This document shows, one piece after another, positions 7,251-13,472 of a stretch of DNA of 35,829 bases. The translations under genes were made by a program, and so were the position numbers. The notes beneath the pieces are model-generated. The model was not told the origin of the DNA and searched no databases. It saw only the letters and a program-made list of their open reading frames with translations. The stretch comes from a virus. The DNA is taken from IMG/VR virus record IMGVR_UViG_3300009620_000018, positions 1-35,829 of that record; one strand, 5' to 3'. Position 1 is the stretch's first letter. Each line of letters starts with the position of its first letter.

Positions 7251-7511
7251 GTAGGCTGGGACAATGATGGCAACGGCCGGAGTCCTAGTCTACCGGGGAG
7301 CTTCCAAACCGGTTTCCTTTGAGTCCCACCACAATGACGCCGAACAATGGTGTAGCAACCTAGTAGGCCAGTGGCTTAGGCGACTCCGATGACAAGGACC
7401 TGCCTAAGCAGCAAGACCTGACTCAAGGGAAACCAAGACCCAATGACGGGGAGCCGAGACAGAACCGGCTCCCCAGAGGGACTTTACGATTATTGACTTA
7501 TTGGTTCAAAA
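7251..7511 (+). other. Gene-free spacer holding the structured RNA candidate
   Basis: Apart from the stems listed for 7311-7474, the spacer contains the repeated words CAATGA(T/C)G (7262, 7332, 7441) and no reading frame with coding character. The last 35 nt are AT-richer and lead into the zinc-ribbon ORF at 7512. Confidence 0.4.
7311..7474 (+). ncRNA. Candidate structured RNA (multi-stem)
   Basis: No ORF covers this gap. Outer stem: 7311-7325 pairs with 7420-7434 over 15 bp, including one G-U. Inside it, CACCA (7327-7331) pairs with TGGTG (7348-7352), and GCTTAGGC (7374-7381) pairs with GCCTAAGC (7402-7409), giving a three-way-junction shape. A 9-bp hairpin follows: GGGGAGCCG (7448-7456) with CGGCTCCCC (7466-7474). 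Found by eye only; a conserved structured RNA or a regulatory leader of the next small gene are both possible. It is not a tRNA. Confidence 0.55.
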
Positions 7512-7643
7512 ATGAAAGAGCCAAAACAGTGCGAAATGTGCGACAAGGACCTATCCGAGGTCAACCGCATTCGGTACCTGACCAGCAGACACCACTGCTG
7601 TGGAACCTGCTGGGACCGGATGACCTTGGAAAAGGTGGACTGA
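7512..7643 (+). CDS. 43-aa zinc-ribbon micro-protein
   Basis: MKEPKQCEMCDKDLSEV is followed by HHCCGTCW: two CxxC-type knuckles separated by ~22 residues, the classic spacing of a small zinc ribbon. The basic middle (RIRYLTSRHH) could contact nucleic acid. It is flanked by the candidate RNA upstream and a GGGGTC-hairpin element downstream. Function unknown; zinc binding is inferred from the cysteine pattern. Confidence 0.55.
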   Translation: MKEPKQCEMCDKDLSEVNRIRYLTSRHHCCGTCWDRMTLEKVD

Positions 7644-7658
7644 GCACAGCACACAGAT

Positions 7659-7714
7659 AGCCCGACATATGCAAACCGGGGGTCAAGGGGTGGGCTGAAA
7701 AAGCCCCTTCCCCC
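7659..7714 (+). terminator. 3' element A: conserved word plus hairpin after the zinc-ribbon gene
   Basis: ACATATGCAAACCGGGGGTC (7665-7684) is followed by a hairpin with inner stem GGGCT/AGCCC around a GAAAA loop (7692-7706) and outer GGGG/CCCC (7687-7690, 7710-7713). A close copy of the word follows the next gene too (8183-8201). It may be a transcript 3' end or RNA-processing signal; there is no long T-run here. Confidence 0.5.
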
Positions 7715-7741
7715 ACCTTACAGTAACCGTATCATTGAGCT

Positions 7742-7788
7742 GATGGGATAGCTAACCCATCCGTGCTAGTGGCGATGCACTAGAGGAG
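7742..7788 (+). promoter_or_regulatory. Two hairpins and ribosome-binding site before the 7800 gene
   Basis: GATGGG/CCCATC (7742-7747, 7756-7761) and CTAGTG/CACTAG (7766-7771, 7778-7783) are stacked directly before GAGGAG (7783-7788), 11 nt ahead of the ATG at 7800. Folding of the second hairpin abuts the Shine-Dalgarno sequence and could modulate initiation. Confidence 0.4.
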
Positions 7789-7799
7789 AAACACAACCA

Positions 7800-8162
7800 A
7801 TGGTTGTACACGACATCCGCAAAATGTGGATAACAGCAGCCGGATACCTGACCAGCCGGCAGAAGTACATCGGAGACTGGTCCGGAGACAAGGTGGTCCG
7901 TGCCGTACAGGACCACAACTATTCGCAGGAGATACAGACAATGCTGCGAATGACCTACGGCATAAAGGCAGTGTTCTGCGTAGAGGACCGCAACATATAC
8001 CGCCTATACGCTGGGGGAAAGCGCCAGTTTGTGGACACCGTATACCAGAACATCTTCTGGTACCCACTGAACTTCGGTGCAAAGAAGGAGAGGCTCGGCG
8101 ACCACCTTCGCCGGGGTGGCTTCACCTTGAAGGAGAAGGACTTCGAGGACGACAAGACCTAG
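7800..8162 (+). CDS. Hypothetical basic protein, 120 aa
   Basis: The product is mixed alpha/beta and basic, with an aromatic-rich centre (IYRLYAGGKRQFVDTVYQNI) and a Lys/Glu-rich end. No catalytic motif or metal site seen. GAGGAG upstream of the ATG supports the start. It is bracketed by hairpin elements (7742-7783 upstream; 3' element B downstream), so it appears to be a single-gene cassette. Other frames here are open by chance because of high GC, but this one has the ribosome-binding site. Confidence 0.55.
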   Translation: MVVHDIRKMWITAAGYLTSRQKYIGDWSGDKVVRAVQDHNYSQEIQTMLRMTYGIKAVFCVEDRNIYRLYAGGKRQFVDTVYQNIFWYPLNFGAKKERLGDHLRRGGFTLKEKDFEDDKT

Positions 8163-8177
8163 GCAAGTCTAAAAACT

Positions 8178-8276
8178 GCCCCACATACGCCAACCGGGGT
8201 CCACCACTGCGGGGCTTAAACAGAAGCAGTGGTGCCCCACCATCAAGTCTTTTTATTTTCTTTATGTTTTTTATCC
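8178..8276 (+). terminator. 3' element B: conserved word, strong hairpin and T-runs
   Basis: ACATACGCCAACCGGGGTC (8183-8201) matches element A at 7665 with two substitutions and one gap. It runs into a hairpin with 9-bp stem CACCACTGC/GCAGTGGTG (8202-8210, 8226-8234) extended by GGGG/CCCC (8196-8199, 8235-8238). T-rich DNA follows (8248-8276), the usual form of an archaeal or intrinsic terminator. Confidence 0.6.
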
Positions 8277-8513
8277 GTAAGTGCTTGTCCCGCGCGCTCA
8301 CTACGTAATTCGCGCACGCGAACTCGCGAACATTCACGTATTCGCGTATTCGTGAACCAGAACCGGACCCGCATCGCGCATCACGAAACCCGCATCCCGC
8401 GTCGCGCTCCACGTATCGCGCATCCCGCGCCGCGCCGTGTTGTTCGTGAACGTGGGCAAAAGTTCGGCAACCGCCGAATGGGGTGCGAGGATTTCGTTCA
8501 CATACACACGCCC
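8277..8513. other. Low-complexity CGCGAA/CGCATC spacer
   Basis: No credible gene. The DNA is built from short related words (TTCGCG, TTCGTGAAC, CGCATCGCGCATC, CCCGCGTCGCGC) and contains a 6-bp hairpin TTCGGC-AACC-GCCGAA near 8463-8478. This is where the TTCRYGAA-rich half of the window begins. Open frames here translate to Arg/Ser/His repeats and are rejected as coding. Confidence 0.5.
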
Positions 8514-8563
8514 GCGTTCGACCTCGTCGTCAGAACCATAGTTTTAAATACTTCCTCGCGTGT
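8514..8563 (+). promoter_or_regulatory. Twin promoter, copy 1
   Basis: Upstream box GCGTTCGACCTCGTCGTC (8514-8531), TATA box TTTTAAATAC (8542-8551) and downstream box TTCCTCGCGTGT (8552-8563). The same two boxes with identical 20-nt spacing recur at 10588-10637. Predicted start is near 8572, with GGTGAG just before the ATG at 8581. Confidence 0.75.
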
Positions 8564-8580
8564 ATGTAGCCGGTGAGAAA

Positions 8581-9375
8581 ATGACTACCTCCCCACACGA
8601 ACAGGTCGCCCTCGTAATCGCAGGGGTCCTCACGGCGCTCACAAACGCCGTGGCTACCCTTCGCGAACTCGAGGCAGCGGCAAGCAAGCCCATCGTGGAC
8701 GCGTCCGTAAAGGTCGCGAACACGGTGACTCCCTCGCACCTTGCACAGGTCGCGAAGGACAACCTGCCCATCCGTTTGCAGGGCAAATCGCGAAACCGGT
8801 TCATAATCGCGATGCAAGCCCTGCTTTCGGGAGGGACCATCGCGGACGCCGAAGCCGCGTGCGGTGTGAAAACCGTTCGCGAATGGTGTGCGAAGATGGG
8901 CGGCGTTGACGCCGCACGGGCGTGGGCCGCGAACAATTTCGGTTCGCTCCCACAAATCCCCACGCAGGCAATCGCGACAGCGGTGCCTTCCGTGAACGAC
9001 CCACGACCCGAGCCCATCCCCCTCGCGACAGCGGGCGGGAGCGACAGCATACACGAAGCAATTCGTGTAGCCTCCGCATACTGCACGAAGCGGTCCGCGG
9101 ACGGTAAGGGCTTCCGTATCCGGCACGATGTGTTCGCATACGGGAAAACGACCGAGGACGGCCTTTACGCACTCATACGTGGCGTGAAGAAAGACGGGTC
9201 GTTCACAAACATCCACGCAATCACAATACACGAAGACCGCTTCGTGAGCGTGAAGCAGGGAACCGCCGGATGGAAGGACACCATCGTGTCGCTTGCGACA
9301 CAAATGCCGCCCACCACCGTGTTCGGGGGCGGCGCGACCACGAAGAACGACCCCGTCGGGTCGTTCTTCGCATAG
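8581..9375 (+). CDS. Hypothetical 264-aa protein with a helix-turn-helix-like segment
   Basis: Start at 8581, placed by the TATA box and GGTGAG; an upstream in-frame start at 8560 lies before the predicted transcript start. The N-terminal ~90 residues are helical and Ala-rich. Residues ~78-105 (ALLSGGTIADAEAACGVKTV...) read as a helix-turn-helix. A Pro-rich linker (~120-150) precedes an alpha/beta C-terminal domain (~160-260) with no motif I know. Almost every Arg codon is CGN, matching the TTCRYGAA-rich region. It shares its promoter type with the 10650 gene, so the two are probably co-regulated; a regulatory or replication-initiation role is possible but unproven. Confidence 0.6.
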   Translation: MTTSPHEQVALVIAGVLTALTNAVATLRELEAAASKPIVDASVKVANTVTPSHLAQVAKDNLPIRLQGKSRNRFIIAMQALLSGGTIADAEAACGVKTVREWCAKMGGVDAARAWAANNFGSLPQIPTQAIATAVPSVNDPRPEPIPLATAGGSDSIHEAIRVASAYCTKRSADGKGFRIRHDVFAYGKTTEDGLYALIRGVKKDGSFTNIHAITIHEDRFVSVKQGTAGWKDTIVSLATQMPPTTVFGGGATTKNDPVGSFFA

Positions 9376-9392
9376 GCAGGACACGAACCGGT

Positions 9393-9408
9393 CGCCCCTT
9401 CGGGGGCG
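9393..9408 (+). repeat. TTCG tetraloop hairpin between two genes
   Basis: CGCCCC-TTCG-GGGGCG, a 6-bp stem with a TTCG loop, lies 18 nt after the stop of the 8581 gene and 12 nt before the zinc-finger ORF. It matches the style of the 6.0-6.8 kb hairpins. Confidence 0.5.
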
Positions 9409-9420
9409 GCCACCACGTGT

Positions 9421-9564
9421 ATGAACCTGCTCGAATGTTCGCAATGCGACGCACGTTTCTTTTGCGAACGAACACACCAGCGGCACGAACAGTCGTGCCG
9501 CCGCACAACCCGCGAAAGCGGTTCGCGTATTCCCCGTCGTGGTCGTGATGAACGACGCGAATGA
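9421..9564 (+). CDS. 47-aa C2H2/C2HC zinc-finger micro-protein
   Basis: Residues 5-26 read CSQCDARFFCERTHQRHEQSC near the start: a C-x2-C pair, an aromatic core, then H-x-x-H/C ligands, a classical single finger. The tail is Arg-rich (RRTTRESGSRIPRRGRDERRE), suitable for nucleic acid binding. It was found by reading the gap after the 8581 gene. Small single fingers are common in archaeal viruses. Coding status rests on the clean finger pattern. Confidence 0.55.
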   Translation: MNLLECSQCDARFFCERTHQRHEQSCRRTTRESGSRIPRRGRDERRE

Positions 9565-9676
9565 GGACTGTGATACGCGAATTGCCGCGAAAGGATGCGC
9601 AAAATCGTGTATTCAGGAACAAAGGTTCGTGAACAATGAAGCGGACGTTTGTGAACATAATTCGCGAATGCTATGA
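9548..9676 (+). CDS. Possible 42-aa cysteine-containing micro-protein
   Basis: It starts MNDANEDCDTRIAAKGC and overlaps the end of the zinc-finger ORF by 17 nt. Four cysteines (CD...GC...SC...VCEH) and an acidic N-terminus could form a metal site, but the DNA is also dense in TTCRYGAA words that create chance frames. It ends just before the terminator at 9696, which mildly supports it. Confidence 0.3.
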   Translation: MNDANEDCDTRIAAKGCAKSCIQEQRFVNNEADVCEHNSRML

Positions 9677-9695
9677 TACGAGCAGAACGCGAAGC

Positions 9696-9745
9696 GGTTC
9701 ACGAATGTTCGCGGAGTTCGCGAACCTTTTTTTTATTTTTTTTTT
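9696..9745 (+). terminator. Hairpin terminator with long T-run
   Basis: GGTTCACGAA (9696-9705) pairs with TTCGCGAACC (9717-9726), 9 of 10 positions, followed at once by eight T, one A and ten T (9727-9745). It ends the 8581-9676 transcription unit. The stem is itself made of TTCRYGAA words. Confidence 0.75.
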
Positions 9746-9749
9746 CGAT

Positions 9750-10084
9750 TTCGCGAATTCACGAAGTCGAACACGCGCTAACGCGCACGAACAATCGCGC
9801 AGCCGCGAATTCACGAATAGGGGTAAAACATCGCGAATTCACGAAGCGCGCGAACATCCGCGTATCCGCGAACATACACGACCCGCGCGCACTTTCACGA
9901 ATTCCCGCGCACATCCTTATATACTCCCCATATAAAACTTTCCACTTCACGAATTCACGAACCTGTGGGTCGCCTGTCGGTGAACTTTCGCGAAAAACCG
10001 CTGCCGAGATGTTCACGAATGCAGGACGCGCGTTCCCGCGTTCGCGAATACACGCGTTCCCGCGCGCGCTTTCACGAATTCGCG
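9750..10084. repeat. Array of near-palindromes TTCRCGAATTCRCGAA
   Basis: Six clear copies of a motif centred on GAATTC with CACGAA/CGCGAA arms: 9750-9765, ~9803-9817, ~9831-9846, 9894-9904 (short), 9945-9961 and 10071-10084. Many single TTCGCGAA or TTCACGAA words lie between. All six reading frames show Arg/Glu/Ser/Phe periodic translations, so this is not coding. Arrays of this kind serve as replication origins, partition sites or operator clusters. Confidence 0.65.
9913..9940 (+). promoter_or_regulatory. TATA-like elements inside the repeat array
   Basis: CCTTATATACTCC (~9914-9926) and CATATAAAAC (~9930-9939) resemble archaeal TATA boxes. No convincing gene follows for 700 nt, so they may drive an untranslated RNA or mark an easily melted segment of an origin. 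Confidence 0.35.
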
Positions 10085-10587
10085 CATTCGCGCACTCACG
10101 AACATTGTGAAGGATTTGGGAACGTTGGGAAGGAAATGGCTTCTCCAAATGTTCGTAAATTCTCCCGATGTTCGTGTGTTTTACTCGGAAGTTCGTAAAG
10201 AGTAAGTGAGAATTTGGGTGTTTGTGAACGTTTGGAGAAGCCTTTGGCGAACATTTAGGTTCACATTCTGTGAACGTTTAGAGAACTTCGTAGAACGTAT
10301 ATGTATATAGGAAGTATATAGGAACGTATACGTATATGAACATCGAAGATAGATAAGTTCTTTGTGAACGTTTATAGAATATTCCCTATATGTGTATGGA
10401 ACATTTGCGTATAAGATTGTCCGAAGGAACATTTGCATAGGTGTATGGAACATTGTGAACCGATACGTGCCTGTTCCTATATGTTTGTATTCTTTCCGCA
10501 AATATTTGTATTCTTTTTCACAAAGAGGCCGCTTGTGGTCGCCGCTGGAGGGGGCAAGCGAGAAGCGGCTTCACGACGTATGCGGGC
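10085..10587. repeat. AT-richer spacer with GAACGT direct repeats
   Basis: Three 20-nt copies of a motif TGTGAACGTTTRKAGAA lie at 10221-10240, 10267-10286 and 10361-10380, with an inverted relative at about 10139-10158. GAACGT also occurs at 10293 and 10322. Further on, GTGTATGGAACATT is repeated (10392-10405, 10441-10454). No coding frame has gene-like character. Repeats plus AT-richness make this a candidate origin or operator region. Confidence 0.55.
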
Positions 10588-10637
10588 GCGTTCGACCTCA
10601 TCGTCTAATCCAAAGGCTTATAACCTTCCTCGCGTGT
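10588..10637 (+). promoter_or_regulatory. Twin promoter, copy 2
   Basis: Upstream box GCGTTCGACCTCATCGTC (10588-10605) has 17 of 18 bases identical to copy 1. The TATA box is CTTATAAC (10617-10624) and the downstream box TTCCTCGCGTGT (10626-10637) is identical. The spacer between boxes is 20 nt in both copies while its sequence differs, so the boxes are under selection. Confidence 0.75.
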
Positions 10638-10649
10638 GAAGTGCTACCG

Positions 10650-11375
10650 ATGAGCCACGACGAAATGGCTGAAATCGAAGCAAGCGACCCTTCGTGTGTC
10701 GCGGCGTGTGAGCCTGTGCCTGCACCCTGCGATGCTGCGAAGGCGATACGTTCGGGGACTGCTGCGCCGGTTGTTCCCGTCCTAAAGAAAACTGTTCGTG
10801 AGCGCAAGTGGCGCAAGCACACAATTCTCGATGCGACGTGGGAACACCCTGTTCGCCCTTTTTCGGGTATTGTCGCAGAACGTATGAAACTCACTCCCGA
10901 ACAGATTTTGGAGTGGCGAACCGCGTGGTGTGCATACCGTGAGCGGATGAACAACATTCGTGAGGATGAGTGTCCGTTTATCGCAAAGCACTTCCTGATT
11001 GACTCGTGGGGTGATGTGGTTCGTGAGAACGGACGCTTTATCACGAACACGGAGTGGGGGTGCTACACCAAGTGGCTTCACGAAGCATATAATGCAAAGA
11101 CCACCCGGCGAAAACTCGTGAACGGACTTGCGCTTCGCAAAATGAAGCGCAGTGAGCCTGCATACAAACACAAAATGCAGCGCTTCGCTGACCGCACCAC
11201 TCGTGAAAACGTGATGTTCGGACACATCACGGGGGACCGTTGGGGAAACCCACTTCGCCTCGCTTCGCAGGAGATTGCGAAGGCACGTGATGGAATGGCG
11301 AAGGTTCAGGAAACCGAGCGTGTATCGGGAGTTCTGGATGCGCTTCGTGAGAAGGGATGGGATGTTCGTGATTAG
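10650..11375 (+). CDS. Hypothetical 241-aa basic protein under the twin promoter
   Basis: Start at 10650 (MSHDEMAEIEASDPS), placed by the promoter; the longer frame from 10392 would begin inside promoter and repeat DNA. A short acidic, Ala/Pro-rich N-terminus (~1-45) is followed by a basic helical body rich in Arg, Lys and Trp (ERKWRKHTILDATW; ALRKMKRSEPAYKHKMQRF). No catalytic motif seen. The charge suggests nucleic acid binding. It shares promoter architecture with the 8581 gene. Function unknown. Confidence 0.6.
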   Translation: MSHDEMAEIEASDPSCVAACEPVPAPCDAAKAIRSGTAAPVVPVLKKTVRERKWRKHTILDATWEHPVRPFSGIVAERMKLTPEQILEWRTAWCAYRERMNNIREDECPFIAKHFLIDSWGDVVRENGRFITNTEWGCYTKWLHEAYNAKTTRRKLVNGLALRKMKRSEPAYKHKMQRFADRTTRENVMFGHITGDRWGNPLRLASQEIAKARDGMAKVQETERVSGVLDALREKGWDVRD

Positions 11376-11403
11376 TGAAACTTGCGAACATTTCCCGTTC
11401 CAA

Positions 11404-11470
11404 CGCGAATATCCCGAAGAGGGGGCTGGCCCTATGGTTATCCCCCCATCGGAGATGGGGGAGATAACCT
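11404..11470 (+). promoter_or_regulatory. Hairpin element, copy 1 (upstream of the 11505 gene)
   Basis: CGCGAATATCCCGAAGA (11404-11420) precedes a long hairpin with arms 11436-11450 (GGTTATCCCCCCATC) and 11454-11469 around a GGA loop. Copy 2 at 12117-12185 has the same lead sequence and fold but different paired bases. Confidence 0.6.
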
Positions 11471-11504
11471 TACGCTTCAAAACCGCACTTTGGAGAACGA
11501 AAAT

Positions 11505-11756
11505 ATGAACGCGAACATAAGACCCGATGGGGAAGATTTCGTAGTGGAAGCCTGCTACGACTATGTTCCCGAGCCTGCCTTCACGCTTTGCGTGGAGTTC
11601 TCGAGCGGTTCTCGTATTCACGAGAACTACCTCGACGACGAGTGGAAATACGTGGACGCTGCCGCGAAACTATCCGCTCTCGACCCCGATGCTCGCAAAG
11701 TATTCGTGGTCGGCGTTAGTGAATACACCAGCGGATTTCAGGAGTCGTATCTGTGA
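11505..11756 (+). CDS. Hypothetical acidic 83-aa protein
   Basis: From MNANIRPDGEDFVVEACYDY; acidic, with several aromatic residues and a likely beta-strand core (AFTLCVEFSSGSRIH) followed by a helix (KYVDAAAKLSALD) and a strand (KVFVVGVSEY). It looks like a compact alpha/beta domain. GGAG lies 12 nt upstream of the ATG, and the next gene's GTG overlaps its stop. No family recognised. Confidence 0.6.
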   Translation: MNANIRPDGEDFVVEACYDYVPEPAFTLCVEFSSGSRIHENYLDDEWKYVDAAAKLSALDPDARKVFVVGVSEYTSGFQESYL

Positions 11757-11947
11757 GCGTGAACGGCTGGATTGAACACGCGAACCGGCACTCTCCACAC
11801 ATCCGCAAGTGGGAAAACCCGAAGCGCCGCGCGATGTCGTATCGCCGGTTTCGCTGCGCGAAGTGCAACGAACCGGGACAGTTCGAGAAAGGCGACACCT
11901 GCGGTTCCTGCGCCAACCCCCGCTCGCGATGGAGCCTGCCGCGATGA
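11753..11947 (+). CDS. 64-aa zinc-ribbon protein
   Basis: Starts at GTG overlapping the upstream stop (GTGA). CAKC and CGSC knuckles separated by 13 residues form a zinc ribbon, preceded by a basic stretch (RKWENPKRRAMSYRRF) and followed by a basic tail. Likely a nucleic-acid- or protein-binding adaptor; target unknown. Its stop overlaps the next ATG (ATGA). Confidence 0.6.
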   Translation: MSVNGWIEHANRHSPHIRKWENPKRRAMSYRRFRCAKCNEPGQFEKGDTCGSCANPRSRWSLPR

Positions 11948-12237
11948 GGGACTTCGCTAATGACTCGCGATATTTCCTGAACCACGCGAAGCCACCCGAT
12001 TGGGAACAGTCGGCACATTGCTTGTGTGGTCGCGACTGCACCTGCTGGCTTCACGATAACGGCTGCTTGTGTAATACGTGCCTTGACGAACAAGCGGGCC
12101 TCGCAATGTGCGCTACTCGCGAATATCCCGAAGATGAGGCTCTATCCCATTGGTTCACTCCCCATCGAAGATGGGGAAGTGAACCTATGCTAACACTTTG
12201 GTTGGCTATTATTCGTATATTCAGGAAACAAATATGA
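11944..12237 (+). CDS. 97-aa cysteine-rich protein
   Basis: Residues ~26-47 carry CLCGRDCTCWL...CLCNTC, eight cysteines and one nearby histidine, enough for one or two zinc sites. The C-terminal third is encoded by DNA that also contains hairpin element copy 2, so that part may be shaped by the RNA signal rather than protein function. Its ends overlap both neighbours as ATGA. It directly precedes the first amidoligase and is translationally coupled to it. Confidence 0.5.
   Translation: MRDFANDSRYFLNHAKPPDWEQSAHCLCGRDCTCWLHDNGCLCNTCLDEQAGLAMCATREYPEDEALSHWFTPHRRWGSEPMLTLWLAIIRIFRKQI
12117..12185 (+). promoter_or_regulatory. Hairpin element, copy 2 (upstream of the first amidoligase)
   Basis: TCGCGAATATCCCGAAGA (12117-12134), then GGTTCACTCCCCATC (12152-12166), loop GAA, and GATGGGGAAGTGAACC (12170-12185). 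Compared with copy 1, the GGTTA/TAACC ends became GGTTCA/TGAACC and one CC/GG pair became T/A, so pairing is kept by paired changes. It lies ~50 nt before the amidoligase ATG; copy 1 lies ~36 nt before its gene. Confidence 0.6.
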
Positions 12238-13472
12238 ACAAAAACGAAACAAAAGACATATGTGAACATTGTGAAGAAGCACCCGTTACGGAAATTGTGC
12301 ATTTGGGATGGCGAGAACTAACGCCGGCTCTACTATGCGAACCCTGCATCGGAAACCTACGGGAATGTGAATACTCCGGCACGCTACACACTTTGGATAG
12401 CGAAATGCACGAACTTGACGACGGTATGATTGTTTGTGATGGAGTTCGTGAAAGCGAGTGCTCAATTTGCGATTGGACCGACGACCTTTGCCTTACTTCG
12501 CAAATGCTGGTTCTATGCGACGGCGAACTGATTTCACGAAATTGCCGTGATGATACGGCAATTTGCTACGAGTCGGGAGAACGCTACCACATTGACGAAA
12601 TGGTGTATAACGAAGAATATGGGGAGTGGTTTCACATAGACTGCGCGCCCGCAGAAGCGGAGCGCTGGTATCGCAGGTTTTCGCATATCATTAGCAATAA
12701 CTTCGCAAAGTTTCCCGTTAGAAACTTTGTGGGAATTGAGTTCGAGGCCGAGGACGGGGAAACGATTTTGCAGGACACGTGGACACAAAAATACATCGCG
12801 GAAGCGAAAGAAGATGGTTCACTATCCTGCGGCACGGAATACACGACTCACCCGATGCGGGGCGACGACATCGCGAACACCGTGGATGAAATGTGCGAAC
12901 GGTTCGAGAATGGGGGCTTCACACTTGGCTCGAATGTCGGGTGGCATTTCCATTACGAAGCACAAAAATTCGGGACGAAGGCACAGAAAAATATATGGAC
13001 AGCAATCGGGAAGTTTCAGGATGCCTTTATGGGAAACAGCCACCAGCCGGGCTGGGCATACTTCGCGGATATGATACGTGGATACTCGGAAGCGTGGAGC
13101 AACCCATATCGTGATTGGGTTCGTGCTTGGGCAAACACACAAGCACAATACACATATGCTGACCACTATCGCAGATACCAGCCGTCCAGCGCCAGCAGCC
13201 CACGTGCATTCGCAAACTTTACACCAATGCGTCGCGATGAAGGCCGCAGAATTGAGATACGGATGTATTATCCCTGCCGTGTCCTGCGCGAGTGCAAAGA
13301 CTACGCGGAATTAGCCGAAGATTACAAATCGTTCATACGATTTTGGGACGAGTTAATTCGCAAAGCCGCATACAGGTTTAATGATTTGCGGTTTCCCGAT
13401 GAGATGGACGGCTTCGCAAGGCAGTTTTCCGTCCCAACACGGGAATGGCTTATGAACAAGGAGAAAAAATAA
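12234..13472 (+). CDS. Amidoligase-2 family enzyme with N-terminal zinc domain
   Basis: 412 aa from the ATG at 12234, which overlaps the upstream stop (ATGA). The C-terminal two thirds match amidoligase-2, circularly permuted glutamine-synthetase-like ATP-dependent carboxylate-amine ligases. I see GIEFE (~167-171), EDGSLSCGTEY (~193-203), a C-x-H-x-H-like WHFHYE (~237-242) and a late RRIEIR strand, the expected metal/ATP and substrate positions in order. The first ~140 residues hold repeated Cys/His pairs (CEHC, CEPC, CSIC, C...C), probably a zinc-binding domain for target recognition. A class II glutaminase abuts it downstream. Substrate unknown; peptide, cell-surface or protein modification are options. 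Confidence 0.8.
   Translation: MNKNETKDICEHCEEAPVTEIVHLGWRELTPALLCEPCIGNLRECEYSGTLHTLDSEMHELDDGMIVCDGVRESECSICDWTDDLCLTSQMLVLCDGELISRNCRDDTAICYESGERYHIDEMVYNEEYGEWFHIDCAPAEAERWYRRFSHIISNNFAKFPVRNFVGIEFEAEDGETILQDTWTQKYIAEAKEDGSLSCGTEYTTHPMRGDDIANTVDEMCERFENGGFTLGSNVGWHFHYEAQKFGTKAQKNIWTAIGKFQDAFMGNSHQPGWAYFADMIRGYSEAWSNPYRDWVRAWANTQAQYTYADHYRRYQPSSASSPRAFANFTPMRRDEGRRIEIRMYYPCRVLRECKDYAELAEDYKSFIRFWDELIRKAAYRFNDLRFPDEMDGFARQFSVPTREWLMNKEKK

Noticed and set aside
7311-7510. tRNA or tRNA-like gene (GGTTCAAA at 7502-7509)
   Set aside because: No acceptor, D and anticodon arms can be assembled around it.
8530-9602. Long minus-strand frames opposite the 8581 gene
   Set aside because: GC- and CGAA-rich DNA opens antisense frames. 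The plus frame has the promoter, Shine-Dalgarno and normal amino acid composition.
9636-10198. Several overlapping frames on both strands (e.g. 9636-9935, 9673-10110, minus 9759-10148)
   Set aside because: They translate the TTCRYGAA array into periodic Arg/Glu/Ser/Phe/Asn strings, have no ribosome-binding site, and exist in many frames at once.
10782-11621. 279-aa minus-strand frame opposite the 10650 gene
   Set aside because: No promoter or ribosome-binding site, and Cys/His/Ser-rich shadow composition; the plus frame has the twin promoter.
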